A DNA stretch of 56,088 bases from Rhodovibrio sodomensis (lineage in GTDB: Bacteria; Pseudomonadota; Alphaproteobacteria; Kiloniellales; Rhodovibrionaceae): positions 1-56,088 of the forward strand of contig NZ_NRRL01000099.1 in the NCBI RefSeq assembly GCF_016583645.1, written 5' to 3'. Positions 25,440 to 33,345 of this stretch are shown in pieces (positions within the stretch are counted from its first letter, which is position 1; every line of letters begins with the position of its first letter). The position numbers were made by a program, and so were the translations under genes. Below the pieces are notes generated by a model. It was not told the origin of the DNA. It saw only the letters and a list, made by a program, of their open reading frames with translations, and ran no database searches.

Positions 25440-26006
25440 ATGAGACGTTCACCAGGAGGACTCAACCGACGGCAGTTCTTGCAGTCCAGCACTACCGCTG
25501 CCGGTGCGGTGGCGTTTGGCCTGCCGATCATCATGGCGCCCGACAGGTCCTGGGCGCTCGAATTGTCGGGCACGCTCGACCAGCACACCGCCGATACCTT
25601 GCTGGTCATGGCGCGTCAGCTGTACCCGCACCGTACGCTGAACGACATGTATTACGGCCGGGTGGTCGAGGCGCTCGATCGCGCCGCCAAGGCCGACCGC
25701 GACTTGGCGCAGAGGCTGACCGAAGGCGTGCGCAAGTTGGATAGGGCCAAGCACGTGCGCTTCATGGACCTGTCGCCCGGCTATCAGGTTCAGGTGCTGG
25801 AAAGCCTGCAGGACGAGCCCTTCTTCGAAAAGGTCCGCTCGACCCAAGTGGTCGCGCTGTACAACGATGAACTCGTCTGGCGCCACTTCGGATACGAGGG
25901 GCCGTCGTTCCGCTACGGCGGCTACATCAATCGCGGGTTCGACGACCTGTCCTGGCTGCCCAACCCGCCGCCGGAAGCTAGTCCACCCAAGGACGGCAAG
26001 GCCTAA
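25440..26006 (+). CDS. Tat-exported gluconate 2-dehydrogenase subunit 3-like protein
   Basis: The 188-residue protein begins with a twin-arginine leader (GLNRRQFLQSSTTAAGAVAF) and matches the small subunit family that accompanies periplasmic GMC-type dehydrogenases (LVMARQLYPHRTLNDMYYGRVVEALDR, then the C-terminal YGGYINRGFDDLSWLPNPP). In such complexes it helps export and mature the flavoprotein subunit. GGGAGG lies upstream of ATG 25440. The partner begins 18 bp downstream but is cut off after 32 codons, so this subunit is now orphaned. Confidence 0.8.
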   Translation: MRRSPGGLNRRQFLQSSTTAAGAVAFGLPIIMAPDRSWALELSGTLDQHTADTLLVMARQLYPHRTLNDMYYGRVVEALDRAAKADRDLAQRLTEGVRKLDRAKHVRFMDLSPGYQVQVLESLQDEPFFEKVRSTQVVALYNDELVWRHFGYEGPSFRYGGYINRGFDDLSWLPNPPPEASPPKDGKA

Positions 26007-26024
26007 CGCGGAGGGCACACAGAC

Positions 26025-26120
26025 ATGGCACGTATCGACCTGAACGACGACGGCGCGGTCGTCATCATCGGCTCCGGCGCCGGCGGCGGCACGCTTGCGA
26101 ACGAACTCTGCCAGAAGGGC
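26025..26120 (+). pseudogene. GMC oxidoreductase, 5' fragment cut by IS3
   Basis: ATG 26025 opens a frame with the flavin-binding motif VVIIGSGAGGGTLANEL and then stops at TGA, which is already the first codon of the IS3 end at 26121. Full-length GMC dehydrogenases have 500 or more residues. No remainder is found after the IS at 28820, so the rest was deleted. Confidence 0.85.
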
Positions 26121-26171
26121 TGAACCGCCCCGAGCTTTCCGGAGGCTCCAACGTCTGGGAGACTGGAGCCC

Positions 26172-26362
26172 ATGGGAAAGACGACGAACCGGAAGCCGTA
26201 TCCGCGGGAACTACGCGAGCGCGCCGTTCGGATGGTGCGCGAGCATGAGGGCGAGTACGCCTCACGATGGGCGGCGCTCACCTCGATCGCCGAGAAGTTC
26301 GGCTGCAACCCTGAGACGCTGCGCAACTGGCTGCGGCAGGCGGAGCGTGATGAGGGAACAGC
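26172..26362 (+). pseudogene. IS3 OrfA (outer element), 5' part
   Basis: This codes the helix-turn-helix N-terminal part of OrfA (RKPYPRELRERAVRMVREHE, then SIAEKFGCNPETLRNWLRQA). The frame is broken at 26363 by the inner IS3. The matching tail of OrfA resumes at 27813 with ILRKASAYFAQAELDRRNK and ends at 27875. Roughly 30 codons of the leucine-zipper middle are missing between the two parts. Confidence 0.85.
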
Positions 26363-26437
26363 TGAAGTGGACCCTGGTTTTGGAACAGGGGCGAGCGTTA
26401 GCGTAGGGCGGGCCCTCCTGACCTGAAGGAGGAGACG

Positions 26438-26725
26438 ATGTCGAAGAAGAGCCCGCGCAAGCTGACGCCGCAGTTCAAGTCCAAGGTCGGCCTGGCCGCG
26501 TTGAAGGGCGAGGCAACGATCCAGGAGCTGGCGGCGCGGTACGAGGTTCATCCGAACCAGATCCACGCCTGGCGGAGGGCCGTGGAGGAAGGCGCCTCTG
26601 CCGCCTTCGAGAAGGGCGACGGCAAGCAAGAGCGGGAGAACCAGGCGCTGATCGACGATCTGTACCGGCAGATCGGCCAGCTGACGGTCGAGCGGGATTT
26701 TCTGCAGAAACGCTCGCCCAAGTAA
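26438..26725 (+). CDS. IS3 OrfA (inner element)
   Basis: The 95-residue protein has the IS3 OrfA helix-turn-helix (TPQFKSKVGLAALKGEATIQ, then YEVHPNQIHAWRRAVEEGA) and a C-terminal heptad-rich helix (IDDLYRQIGQLTVERDFLQK). OrfB lies in the -1 frame 20 bp further on, so an OrfAB fusion by -1 frameshifting would need a slip before the OrfA stop; I see no classic A6G-type slip site. Confidence 0.85.
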   Translation: MSKKSPRKLTPQFKSKVGLAALKGEATIQELAARYEVHPNQIHAWRRAVEEGASAAFEKGDGKQERENQALIDDLYRQIGQLTVERDFLQKRSPK

Positions 26726-26745
26726 CGCCGGCCGAGCGCCGGGCG

Positions 26746-27768
26746 ATGGTGGATCGGGAGCACCCTGAGCTCTCCGTCGCCCGGCAGTGCCGGCTGCTCG
26801 GCATCAGCCGGACGTCGGTGTATCGGCGCCGGAAGGCGCGTCACGCCCGCGATCTGGAGCTCATGGACTTGATCGACCGGCAGTACCTGTCCTGTCCGTT
26901 CTACGGCAGCCGCCGGATGACGGCGTGGCTGCGTCAGCTCGGTTATCCGGTAAACCGCAAGCGCATCCAGCGGCTGATGCGGGAGATGGGGCTGAAGCCG
27001 ATCTACCCGAAGCCGCGCACGACGCGGCCGCATCCCGAGCACAAGGTCTATCCTTACCTGCTGCGCGGGATGACGATCGACCGGGTCGACCAGGTTTGGG
27101 CCGCGGACATCACGTATATCCCGATGGCCCGCGGCTTCCTGTACCTGGTCGCGATCATGGACTGGGCGAGCCGGAAGGTGCTCGCGTGGCAACTGTCGAA
27201 CACGATGGACGCCAGCTTCTGCGTGGCGGCGCTGCAGCGAGCGTTGGAGACCGGGCGCCGGCCCGAAATCTTTAACACCGACCAGGGCGCCCAGTTCACG
27301 AGCGAGGCGTTCACGGGCCTGCTGAGCGACCACGACATCCGGATCTCGATGGACGGCCGTGGCCGCTGCCAGGACAACATTTTCGTCGAGCGCCTCTGGC
27401 GCAGCCTGAAGTACGAGGAGGTCTACCTGCACGCCTACGACACCGTGGGCGACGCCGAGACCGGCATCGGCGCCTGGATGGCGTTCTACAACGACGAACG
27501 CCCGCACCAGGCGCTGGGCAACTGCACGCCGGCGGCGATCTACGCCGGCGGCTCAGACGTGCGGGCATGTGGACGCCCGGCTCCGCCGGCCGGCTGGGCG
27601 GGCCCCGGAGTCCTAGATGCTCCGGGGCCCGCCCAGCCTGCGACCACAAGCCCGCACGCCAATCAGCCGGTGGTGCAAGCCGCACCAGGGCTGGACAATC
27701 CGCCACCCACGTCGGCTACGCTCGCCCCTGGCGAGACGCCGGCACACACCGAGGGCCCCACCGCCTAA
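26746..27768 (+). CDS. IS3 OrfB transposase (inner element), extended C terminus
   Basis: This has the DDE integrase core: Asp in VWAADITYIPMARG, Asp in IFNTDQGAQFTS, and Glu in NIFVERLWRSLKYEEVYL with 35-residue spacing. The family normally stops soon after the ERPHQALGNCTPAAIY motif, but here the frame continues for about 75 Pro/Ala-rich residues through a perfect 19-bp palindrome (27592-27638). The extension looks like non-coding end sequence read through after loss of a stop, or an inserted palindrome. Confidence 0.88.
   Translation: MVDREHPELSVARQCRLLGISRTSVYRRRKARHARDLELMDLIDRQYLSCPFYGSRRMTAWLRQLGYPVNRKRIQRLMREMGLKPIYPKPRTTRPHPEHKVYPYLLRGMTIDRVDQVWAADITYIPMARGFLYLVAIMDWASRKVLAWQLSNTMDASFCVAALQRALETGRRPEIFNTDQGAQFTSEAFTGLLSDHDIRISMDGRGRCQDNIFVERLWRSLKYEEVYLHAYDTVGDAETGIGAWMAFYNDERPHQALGNCTPAAIYAGGSDVRACGRPAPPAGWAGPGVLDAPGPAQPATTSPHANQPVVQAAPGLDNPPPTSATLAPGETPAHTEGPTA
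27592..27638. repeat. Perfect 19-bp palindrome, 9-nt loop
   Basis: GGCTGGGCGGGCCCCGGAG (27592-27610) and CTCCGGGGCCCGCCCAGCC (27620-27638) are exact complements around TCCTAGATG. As RNA it would be a very strong hairpin inside the OrfB frame. There is no T run, so it is not a standard terminator. Confidence 0.9.
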
Positions 27769-27871
27769 CGCTCTGAAGCCCGACCGCTGTTGCAGACAAC
27801 GGGTCCACCTCAATCCTGCGCAAAGCTTCGGCTTATTTTGCTCAGGCGGAGCTCGACCGCCGCAACAAGTC

Positions 27872-28777
27872 ATGATCGCGTTCATCGACGATCACCGCAC
27901 GGTCTACGGGGTCGAGCCGATCTGCCGGCAGCTGCCGATCGCCCCGTCGACCTACCGTCTCCACGCGGCCCGCCAGGCGGCGCCGTCGACGGCGCCGGCG
28001 CGTATCCAACGCGATGCGCGACTGCGCACGGAGATTCGCCGGGTCTGGGACGAGAACTTCCAGGTCTACGGTGTGCGCAAGGTCTGGCAGCAGCTTCGCC
28101 GGGATGGCTTCGAGGTCGCGCGCTGCACGGTCGAACGCCTGATGCAGGAGATGGATCTGCAGGGCGCAGTCCGCGGCAAGGTCAAGCGGACCACGGTGAG
28201 CGACAAGGCCCAGCCGTGCCCGCTCGATCACGTGAACCGGGACTTCCAACCGGCCCGACCCAACGCTTTGTGGGTTTCCGACTTCACGTACGTCGCCACT
28301 TGGCACGGCTTCGCCTACGTCGCCTTCGTGATCGACGCGTTCGCGCGAAAGATCGTCGGCTGGCGGGGCTCGCACAGCGCCGAGACCGGCTTCGTGCTGG
28401 ATGCCCTGGAGCAGGCCCTGCACGCCCGTCAGCCGGGCAAGGACAAGGGCCTCATTCATCATAGCGATCGCGGCGTCCAGTACCTGTCGCTGAAGTACAC
28501 CGACCGGCTTGCAGACGCCGGGCTGCAGCCGTCGGTGGGCAGCGTCGGCGACAGCTACGACAACGCCCTCGCGGAGACGGTGATCGGGCTGTACAAGACG
28601 GAGGTGATCCGCCGCCTCGGTCCCTGGCGCAGTTTGGGAGAGCTGGAGCTGACCACCCTCGAATGGATCGACTGGTTCAACAACCGGCGCCTGCTGGAAC
28701 CGCTCGGTCACATTCCGCCAGCAGAGGCGGAGGCGAAATTTTTCGAGCTGGACGATCAGGCCGCCATGGCGGCCTGA
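27872..28777 (+). CDS. IS3 OrfB transposase (outer element)
   Basis: The 301-residue DDE transposase is of the IS51/IS3 type: HTH_21-like start (FIDDHRTVYGVEPICRQLPI), catalytic Asp in LWVSDFTYVATWHG, Asp in IHHSDRGVQYLS and Glu in NALAETVIGLYKTEV. ATG 27872 overlaps the end of the outer OrfA tail (TCATGA). OrfB appears intact even though OrfA is split. Confidence 0.9.
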   Translation: MIAFIDDHRTVYGVEPICRQLPIAPSTYRLHAARQAAPSTAPARIQRDARLRTEIRRVWDENFQVYGVRKVWQQLRRDGFEVARCTVERLMQEMDLQGAVRGKVKRTTVSDKAQPCPLDHVNRDFQPARPNALWVSDFTYVATWHGFAYVAFVIDAFARKIVGWRGSHSAETGFVLDALEQALHARQPGKDKGLIHHSDRGVQYLSLKYTDRLADAGLQPSVGSVGDSYDNALAETVIGLYKTEVIRRLGPWRSLGELELTTLEWIDWFNNRRLLEPLGHIPPAEAEAKFFELDDQAAMAA

Positions 28778-28819
28778 TCGTCCAACCACCGCAGCCTCCG
28801 AGAAACCCGGGACACCTCA

Positions 28820-28924
28820 GGGGACCTATCTGGTGTCGGGCCGCAGGCGGATACTGAGCGCGATAAAAGTCAATGAACCACGCACGTGCTGGCGGGTCAT
28901 TCAGCGTAACCGGGAGAGCATGTC
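28820..28924. other. Junction sequence between IS3 and mlaC
   Basis: No remainder of the GMC gene is recognisable here. The stretch presumably holds the mlaC promoter; GGGAG lies 9 bases before its start. Confidence 0.4.
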
Positions 28925-29626
28925 ATGCGACCTAACACTGCTGGGGAACCGAGGGGCCGGCGCCAGTTGGCACTCGCGTTCGCCGCCATCCTTCTGGTGG
29001 CCGCGGCGCCCGCGCCACAGGCCGTTGCGGCGCCCGACCAGGCCACGCAAGCCAAGGCGTTTGTCGCCGAGCTCGGCCAGAAAGCCATCGATGAACTCGC
29101 CGACACCGACGTCCCACGCACCGAACGCCGACAAGCCTTTTTGCGGCTTTTCCGATCATATTTCGCCGTCGAGGACATCAGCCGCTTTATCCTCGGGCGC
29201 TATTGGCGTGTGGCGAGCACAGATGAGCAGCGGCGGTTCCAGGACGTTTTCGTCCGGACCCTAGCCCAGCGCTTCCTGCCGTTCTTCGAAGGCTTCATGC
29301 AAGACGACTTTACCGTGACACGCGTGCGTGCACACACCAGCCGTAAAGACCGCTATATGATCGAAACACTTGTCACGCGTCCCGATGCGCCCGAAGACCA
29401 AAAGGTCAACATCGTCTGGCATGTGCGAGCCGGCGATGGCGGGTTGGCCATCGTCGACGTCAAAACCGAAAACATCAGCATGGCGATCACCCTACGCTCG
29501 GAATACGGGGCCGCCCTGCAGCAGGCCGGCGGAAAAGTCGACGCCCTCAACGACGAGCTCAGCGCCAAGCTCGCCGACGGCGCCTTCGCGCATGGATCCA
29601 GCGCTGCTGCGAACGGCGATCGGTGA
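28925..29626 (+). CDS. mlaC: MlaC-type phospholipid-binding periplasmic protein
   Basis: The 233-residue protein has a signal peptide (RRQLALAFAAILLVAAAPAP) and the MlaC/Ttg2D domain: FLRLFRSYFAVEDISRFILGRYW, then TLAQRFLPFFEGFMQDDFTV, and WHVRAGDGGLAIVDVKTENISMAIT. Such proteins ferry phospholipids between outer- and inner-membrane Mla complexes. No mlaA, mlaD, mlaE or mlaF is beside it; the upstream neighbours were replaced by IS3. Its second codon block is Arg rich, so the signal peptide has a long positively charged start. Confidence 0.85.
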   Translation: MRPNTAGEPRGRRQLALAFAAILLVAAAPAPQAVAAPDQATQAKAFVAELGQKAIDELADTDVPRTERRQAFLRLFRSYFAVEDISRFILGRYWRVASTDEQRRFQDVFVRTLAQRFLPFFEGFMQDDFTVTRVRAHTSRKDRYMIETLVTRPDAPEDQKVNIVWHVRAGDGGLAIVDVKTENISMAITLRSEYGAALQQAGGKVDALNDELSAKLADGAFAHGSSAAANGDR

Positions 29627-30000
29627 TCTGGCAGCCGCGCCGTCCGGGGTCTGCGGGGCAGCGAGGCCAAGCATACGCCGCGCCTGCGCCGGTGTCGCGA
29701 CTGGCCGGCCGTGGCGCTAACAGAGATCGATCTCCCAGACGGCGAGGGCGGCGTTCGAGGGGCCACGGTGTTGCGGTCCAGACGGACGTTGTCTTCAAGC
29801 CCGGTGCGCGTGCGTGACCGCCCAATGCTGGGCAGGGGCAGATGTCGATCGGCGATGGGGTCTATCTCTGAGAGGGGCGGACTTTCAGGACGTTGTGGCG
29901 CCGATCAGCGTCGCGACCCCACGCAGAACAAAATCGACAGCGCCCTGAACCAGCTAGCGGAGCACTTGGATGCCGACACAAGCCAAACCGTGTAGACGTG
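29627..30000. other. 374 bp without a recognisable gene
   Basis: Short frames only, none with a ribosome site or family similarity. The last 8 bp before the IS66 element's duplication are ordinary sequence. Confidence 0.45.
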
Positions 30001-30094
30001 ATCAAAGGGTAGGTTAGGCAAAACCCCGGGCATAGCGGGGCGGCAAGACTCATCAGGGGTTGAATCTCGGAGTCACGGCTGGTGATGTGGGGGT

Positions 30095-31612
30095 ATGGCC
30101 GATGATCCCCCAGATATGGACGATGCGTCGTATGAGGACCTCAAAGAGCTGGTTCAGTTGCTGCGCCAGGAGGTCGCCGAGCTCAAGCGTGAGAATGCGG
30201 CGCTTCGCGATGAGAACGCCCGTCTGAAGGGCAAGCCGCCGCGGCCAGACGTGAAGCCGAGCCGGATGGCGGAGAACGCCGGCAGCGGCGGCAAGCCGTC
30301 GGGCAAGGGCCAGGGCAAGTCACGCAGGCGCGGCAGCAAGCGCAGCCGGCTGACGATTGACGAAGACCGTCACCTCAGGCCGGACGGCATTCCCGACAAT
30401 GCGCGCTTCAAGGGATACGAGGACTACGTCGTCCAGGATCTGGAGGTGCGCCCGCGCAACATCCGGTATTGTAGGGAGCGCTGGGAACTGCCGGACGGGA
30501 CGACGCTCACCGCCGACTTGCCGGCGGACACACGCGGGCATTACGGCGGCGAGCTGCGGCGGTTGGTGTTGTCGCTCTATCATCGCGGTCAGATGACGGT
30601 CCCGCGGCTTACCCGGCAGCTGAGCGACCTCGGCTTGCTGATCGATCAGCGCCAGGTGCAGCGGCTGTTGGCGGACCCGGGGGATGTGTTCGTGCCGGAG
30701 TCCCGAGAGGTTCTGCATGCCGGCGTCGCCAGCGCGGCGTGGGTCAGTGTCGACGGCACGGGGGCCCGCCATCGCGGCCAGAACGGCTACTGCACCCAGA
30801 TCGGCGACAGCCGGTTCACCGGCTTCGCCACGACGGACGCGAAGAGCCGGCTGGACTTCCTGGAGATCCTCCGGGCGGGCCACACCGACTACGTTATCAA
30901 CGTCGAGGCGCTGGCCTATATGGCCGAGCACAACCTTGCCCAACAGGCGATCGAGCGCCTGGCCGACGGTCCCACCCACTTTCCTGATAAGGCCAGCTGG
31001 TTGGCGCACCTGAGCGCACTCGGCCTGGACCGGCAGGAGCGCCACGCCCGCCTCGCGACGGAGGCGGCGCTCTACGGCGCGATCACGCACCACAGGCTCC
31101 TCGAAGAGACCGTGGTGCTGTCCGATGATGCCGGTCAGTTCCGGGTCGGCGACCACGCGCTGTGCTGGATCCACGCAGAGCGTCTGATCAAGGGGCTGGA
31201 CGCGTTCACGGCGCGCGAGCGCGCCGCGGTGAAGAAGCTCCGCAGGCTGATCTGGGAGTTCTATGACGCGTTGAAGGGCTACGCGAAAGCGCCCTCGGCC
31301 GAGCGCCGCAAGCAACTGCGCCAGCGTTTCGATCGGATCTTTCGCCGCAAGACCGACTTCGCGCCGCTCGACCGGCTGTTGCAACGCCTGTACCGGCGCA
31401 AGGAAGAGCTGCTGACGGTCCTGGACCGGCCCGAGGTGCCGCTGCACACCAACGGCTCGGAGAACGACATCCGCAGCCACGTCACCCGCCGGAAGATCTC
31501 CGGCGGCACCCGCAGCGACCACGGCCGGGACTGTCGGGACGCACACCTCGGTCTGATGAAGACCTGCGATAAGCTCGGGATCTCGTACTGGCAGTACCTC
31601 GGGATACCGTGA
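30095..31612 (+). CDS. IS66-type transposase
   Basis: The 505-residue protein starts with a coiled coil (LVQLLRQEVAELKRENAALR), then a Lys/Arg-Gly-rich DNA-binding region, a zinc-free middle and the DDE core: Asp in AWVSVDGTGARHRGQNGYC, Asp in VVLSDDAGQFRVGDHALCW and the C-terminal PLHTNGSENDIRSH with Glu, then GRDCRDAHLGLMKTCDKLG. IS66 TnpA and TnpB accessory genes are absent, as in the single-transposase branch of the family. Start ATG 30095 directly follows the left end. A deleted relative is at 23200-23566. Confidence 0.88.
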   Translation: MADDPPDMDDASYEDLKELVQLLRQEVAELKRENAALRDENARLKGKPPRPDVKPSRMAENAGSGGKPSGKGQGKSRRRGSKRSRLTIDEDRHLRPDGIPDNARFKGYEDYVVQDLEVRPRNIRYCRERWELPDGTTLTADLPADTRGHYGGELRRLVLSLYHRGQMTVPRLTRQLSDLGLLIDQRQVQRLLADPGDVFVPESREVLHAGVASAAWVSVDGTGARHRGQNGYCTQIGDSRFTGFATTDAKSRLDFLEILRAGHTDYVINVEALAYMAEHNLAQQAIERLADGPTHFPDKASWLAHLSALGLDRQERHARLATEAALYGAITHHRLLEETVVLSDDAGQFRVGDHALCWIHAERLIKGLDAFTARERAAVKKLRRLIWEFYDALKGYAKAPSAERRKQLRQRFDRIFRRKTDFAPLDRLLQRLYRRKEELLTVLDRPEVPLHTNGSENDIRSHVTRRKISGGTRSDHGRDCRDAHLGLMKTCDKLGISYWQYLGIP

Positions 31613-31635
31613 TTCTTGTCAAAGGGTCGTTGGCG

Positions 31636-31736
31636 GCGCGCTCCCCAAGTCGGGGCCTCACCGACGGCCGGCCGCCCTTGCGCGCTATGTGGGCGCGCGG
31701 GCGGCCGGCCTGTTCGGCCCCGCTCGGGGAGCGCGC
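31636..31736. ncRNA. Structured element, copy A (three helices, conserved internal loops)
   Basis: The outer helix is 31636-31646 with 31726-31736 (11 bp), then an asymmetric loop of 5 and 4 nt, a middle helix 31652-31657 with 31716-31721, an invariant loop TCACCGAC opposite TGTTC, a 12-bp helix 31666-31677 with 31699-31710, and a GCGCGC cap helix. Copy B at 51211-51310 has the same plan. It lies between the IS66 and IS110 stops. I cannot tell which strand acts or whether it works as RNA or DNA. Confidence 0.6.
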
Positions 31737-31786
31737 GGCAAAAGCCGTCACGGTGACGACCGACCCCGGCGTCGGTGCGCGGACCA

Positions 31787-32767
31787 TCATGCGGGCGTTG
31801 CGGCCCAGTTCGGGTCGAACGGCTGGCCGGTCTTGAGGACGCCGTAGCAAAGCACGAGCAGCTTGCGCATGGCGGCGGCGACGCGCTGCTTGCCGGCCAG
31901 ACGCCCCTTCGCTGCGAGGCGGTCGTCGAGGGCGCGGACGCAGGAGTTTTGCCGCCGGGCGGCCAGCGCCGGCATGTAGAGCATGCGCCGCAGGTTGGCG
32001 TTGCCGATGCGGCAGATCCGGGCGGGCTTGTCGAGGCTGTCGCCGGATTGGTTCGGCGCCGGGCTCACGCCGGCATAGGCGGCGACCTGCTTGGCGTGCT
32101 GGAACAGGCTGACGTCCGGCAGCTCGACGAGGATCCCGGCGGCGGTCTCGGTGGCGATGCCGGGGATGGAGACGAGCAGGGCGTGACGGCGAGCCAGTTC
32201 CGGGTCCGCGGGGATCTCGTCACGGATGGCCCGCTCGACCCCGGCGAGACGCTGCTCGAGATCAGCGATCGTCTGCTCGGTGACCCGCCGGGCCGCATCA
32301 CACAGCCGGCCGGCCTGCAACTGGTTGCGATGGGCGGTCAGGTCCTCGACGAGCTGCTCGCGGATGCGCACCAGGTCGCGCAGCCGCAGGACGGCGGCGG
32401 GCGGCGGCGTCCAGGCCGTCGGGCGCAGCAGCCGGCCGAACTGGGCGACGGCATGCGCGTCGATGCGGTCGGACTTGCCGCGACCGAGCTGGACCCGCTG
32501 GAAGTGCTTGACCCGTGCTGGATTGACGACGCTGACGATGTAGCCGGCCTCGTGGAGGGTCATGGCGAGGTCCATCCAGTAACGGCCGGTCGCCTCGAGA
32601 ACGACGCGCACAGGGGCGTCTGCGTGCTTGGCCAGCCAGTCCTTGAGATGGGCATGACCGTCGGCGGTGTTGTCGACGCCCTTTTTGCGCTTGCGTCCGT
32701 CGCCGCGGATCAGATGCAGCTGCAGCTTGGTCTTGCCGGTATCGACACCCAGCGTCGCTTCGTCCAT
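31787..32767 (-). CDS. IS110-family transposase, nested in the IS66 element
   Basis: The 326-residue DEDD transposase has Asp in ATLGVDTGKTKLQL, Glu in VVLEATGRYW, and Asp pair in KSDRIDAHAVAQFG, then the Transposase_20 region VSIPGIATETAAGILVELPD and AYAGVSPAPNQSGDS. It differs clearly from the IS110-family protein at 4593. Its element ends are not evident. The non-coding stretch upstream of its start (32768-32960) is where IS110-subgroup elements keep their bridge RNA. It seems intact. Confidence 0.9.
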   Translation of the reverse strand: MDEATLGVDTGKTKLQLHLIRGDGRKRKKGVDNTADGHAHLKDWLAKHADAPVRVVLEATGRYWMDLAMTLHEAGYIVSVVNPARVKHFQRVQLGRGKSDRIDAHAVAQFGRLLRPTAWTPPPAAVLRLRDLVRIREQLVEDLTAHRNQLQAGRLCDAARRVTEQTIADLEQRLAGVERAIRDEIPADPELARRHALLVSIPGIATETAAGILVELPDVSLFQHAKQVAAYAGVSPAPNQSGDSLDKPARICRIGNANLRRMLYMPALAARRQNSCVRALDDRLAAKGRLAGKQRVAAAMRKLLVLCYGVLKTGQPFDPNWAATPA

Positions 32768-33165
32768 TGATCGCCTCCCGGATGTTGATCGAGTCTGATC
32801 TTACACGCGGCAAAGCCGGTCTTTTATACGGGCTCACCGCCTTGTTGCGGGGCCTATCATACCGTCCAGCTTTGAAGCCGCGCGTTGGGGGAGAGGGGCC
32901 ATATCTCCCGATCGGGTTCGGTGTTCGGACCCTAGCCGTCTACCTGGCTCACCTCTCCCCCTGCCGCGGTTTCCGGCCTACCGCGGCTGGCCGGCAACAT
33001 AAAAGCCGCCTCGGCCTGCCGGACGCCGAAGCGATCCCGCCACTCGCCGATCTCATCCGGGCCCGGGCCCCAACCTAGCCGGCCCTCAGATCACACAGCA
33101 CCCGCTCGTTCCGCACCCATAGCGTGCAGCCGACCGCAGCGCTGGATAACGGCTGCTGGATAACG
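32768..33165. other. Non-coding remainder of the IS66/IS110 composite
   Basis: This holds a duplicated GGATAACGGCTGC (about 33145 and 33158) next to the right IS66 end and a GTTCGGTGTTCGGACC block near 32920. One frame (32767-33078) is open but shows no family resemblance; I regard it as chance. A bridge RNA for the nested IS110 may lie at its left side. Confidence 0.4.
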
Positions 33166-33345
33166 GCTGCCCGGGGTTTTGCCTAAGTTACATCAAAGGC
33201 CGATCAATCTACATGGCGCGCTTTCGCTTTTCGGGACATCAGATTCGACACTTACAGCAAACGGCTTGGGGCGGCATGGCTCTCCTAACTCAGTAGCCAA
33301 GCGCCCGGCCGACAATCGCCGCGCCCCTCAAGCCCTGTGCGCCCG

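Larger units (their letters stand above)
26363..27812 (+). mobile_element. IS3-family element (inner)
   Basis: It carries its own orfA and orfB. The ends read TGAAGTGGACCC at the left and, inverted, TGAGGTGGACCC at the right. It sits inside orfA of the outer IS3. No target duplication is visible, in agreement with loss of adjoining outer sequence. Confidence 0.8.
26121..28819 (+). mobile_element. IS3-family element (outer, IS51-like), split by a second IS3
   Basis: The ends begin TGAACCGCCCCGAGCTTTCC at the left and, inverted, TGAGGTGTCCCGGGTTTCTC at the right, about 70-75% matched over 26 bases. Flanks show no clear short duplication. Its first ORF is interrupted by the element at 26363-27812. 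Confidence 0.75.
30001..33199 (+). mobile_element. IS66-family element with 8-bp target duplication, carrying a nested IS110
   Basis: ATCAAAGG occurs at 30001-30008 and 33192-33199. Between them the ends match as inverted repeats: GTAGG-TTAGGCAAAACCCCGGGCA at 30009 and the inverse of GTAAC-TTAGGCAAAACCCCGGGCA ending at 33191 (22 of 24). An 8-bp duplication and GTA ends are normal for IS66. At 3.18 kb it is long for one transposase gene; an IS110-family gene at 31787-32767 accounts for the extra length. Confidence 0.85.

Noticed and set aside
31636..31736. Bridge RNA of the nested IS110
   Set aside because: The same structured element occurs inside IS21 where no IS110 is present, so it is unlikely to be IS110-specific.
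31636..31736. Integron attC site
   Set aside because: The core sites expected at attC ends (GTTRRRY and RYYYAAC) are absent and no integron integrase is nearby.
32767..33078. Protein-coding frame of 103 residues inside the IS66 element
   Set aside because: It starts antisense within the IS110 start region, has no ribosome site and no family resemblance.
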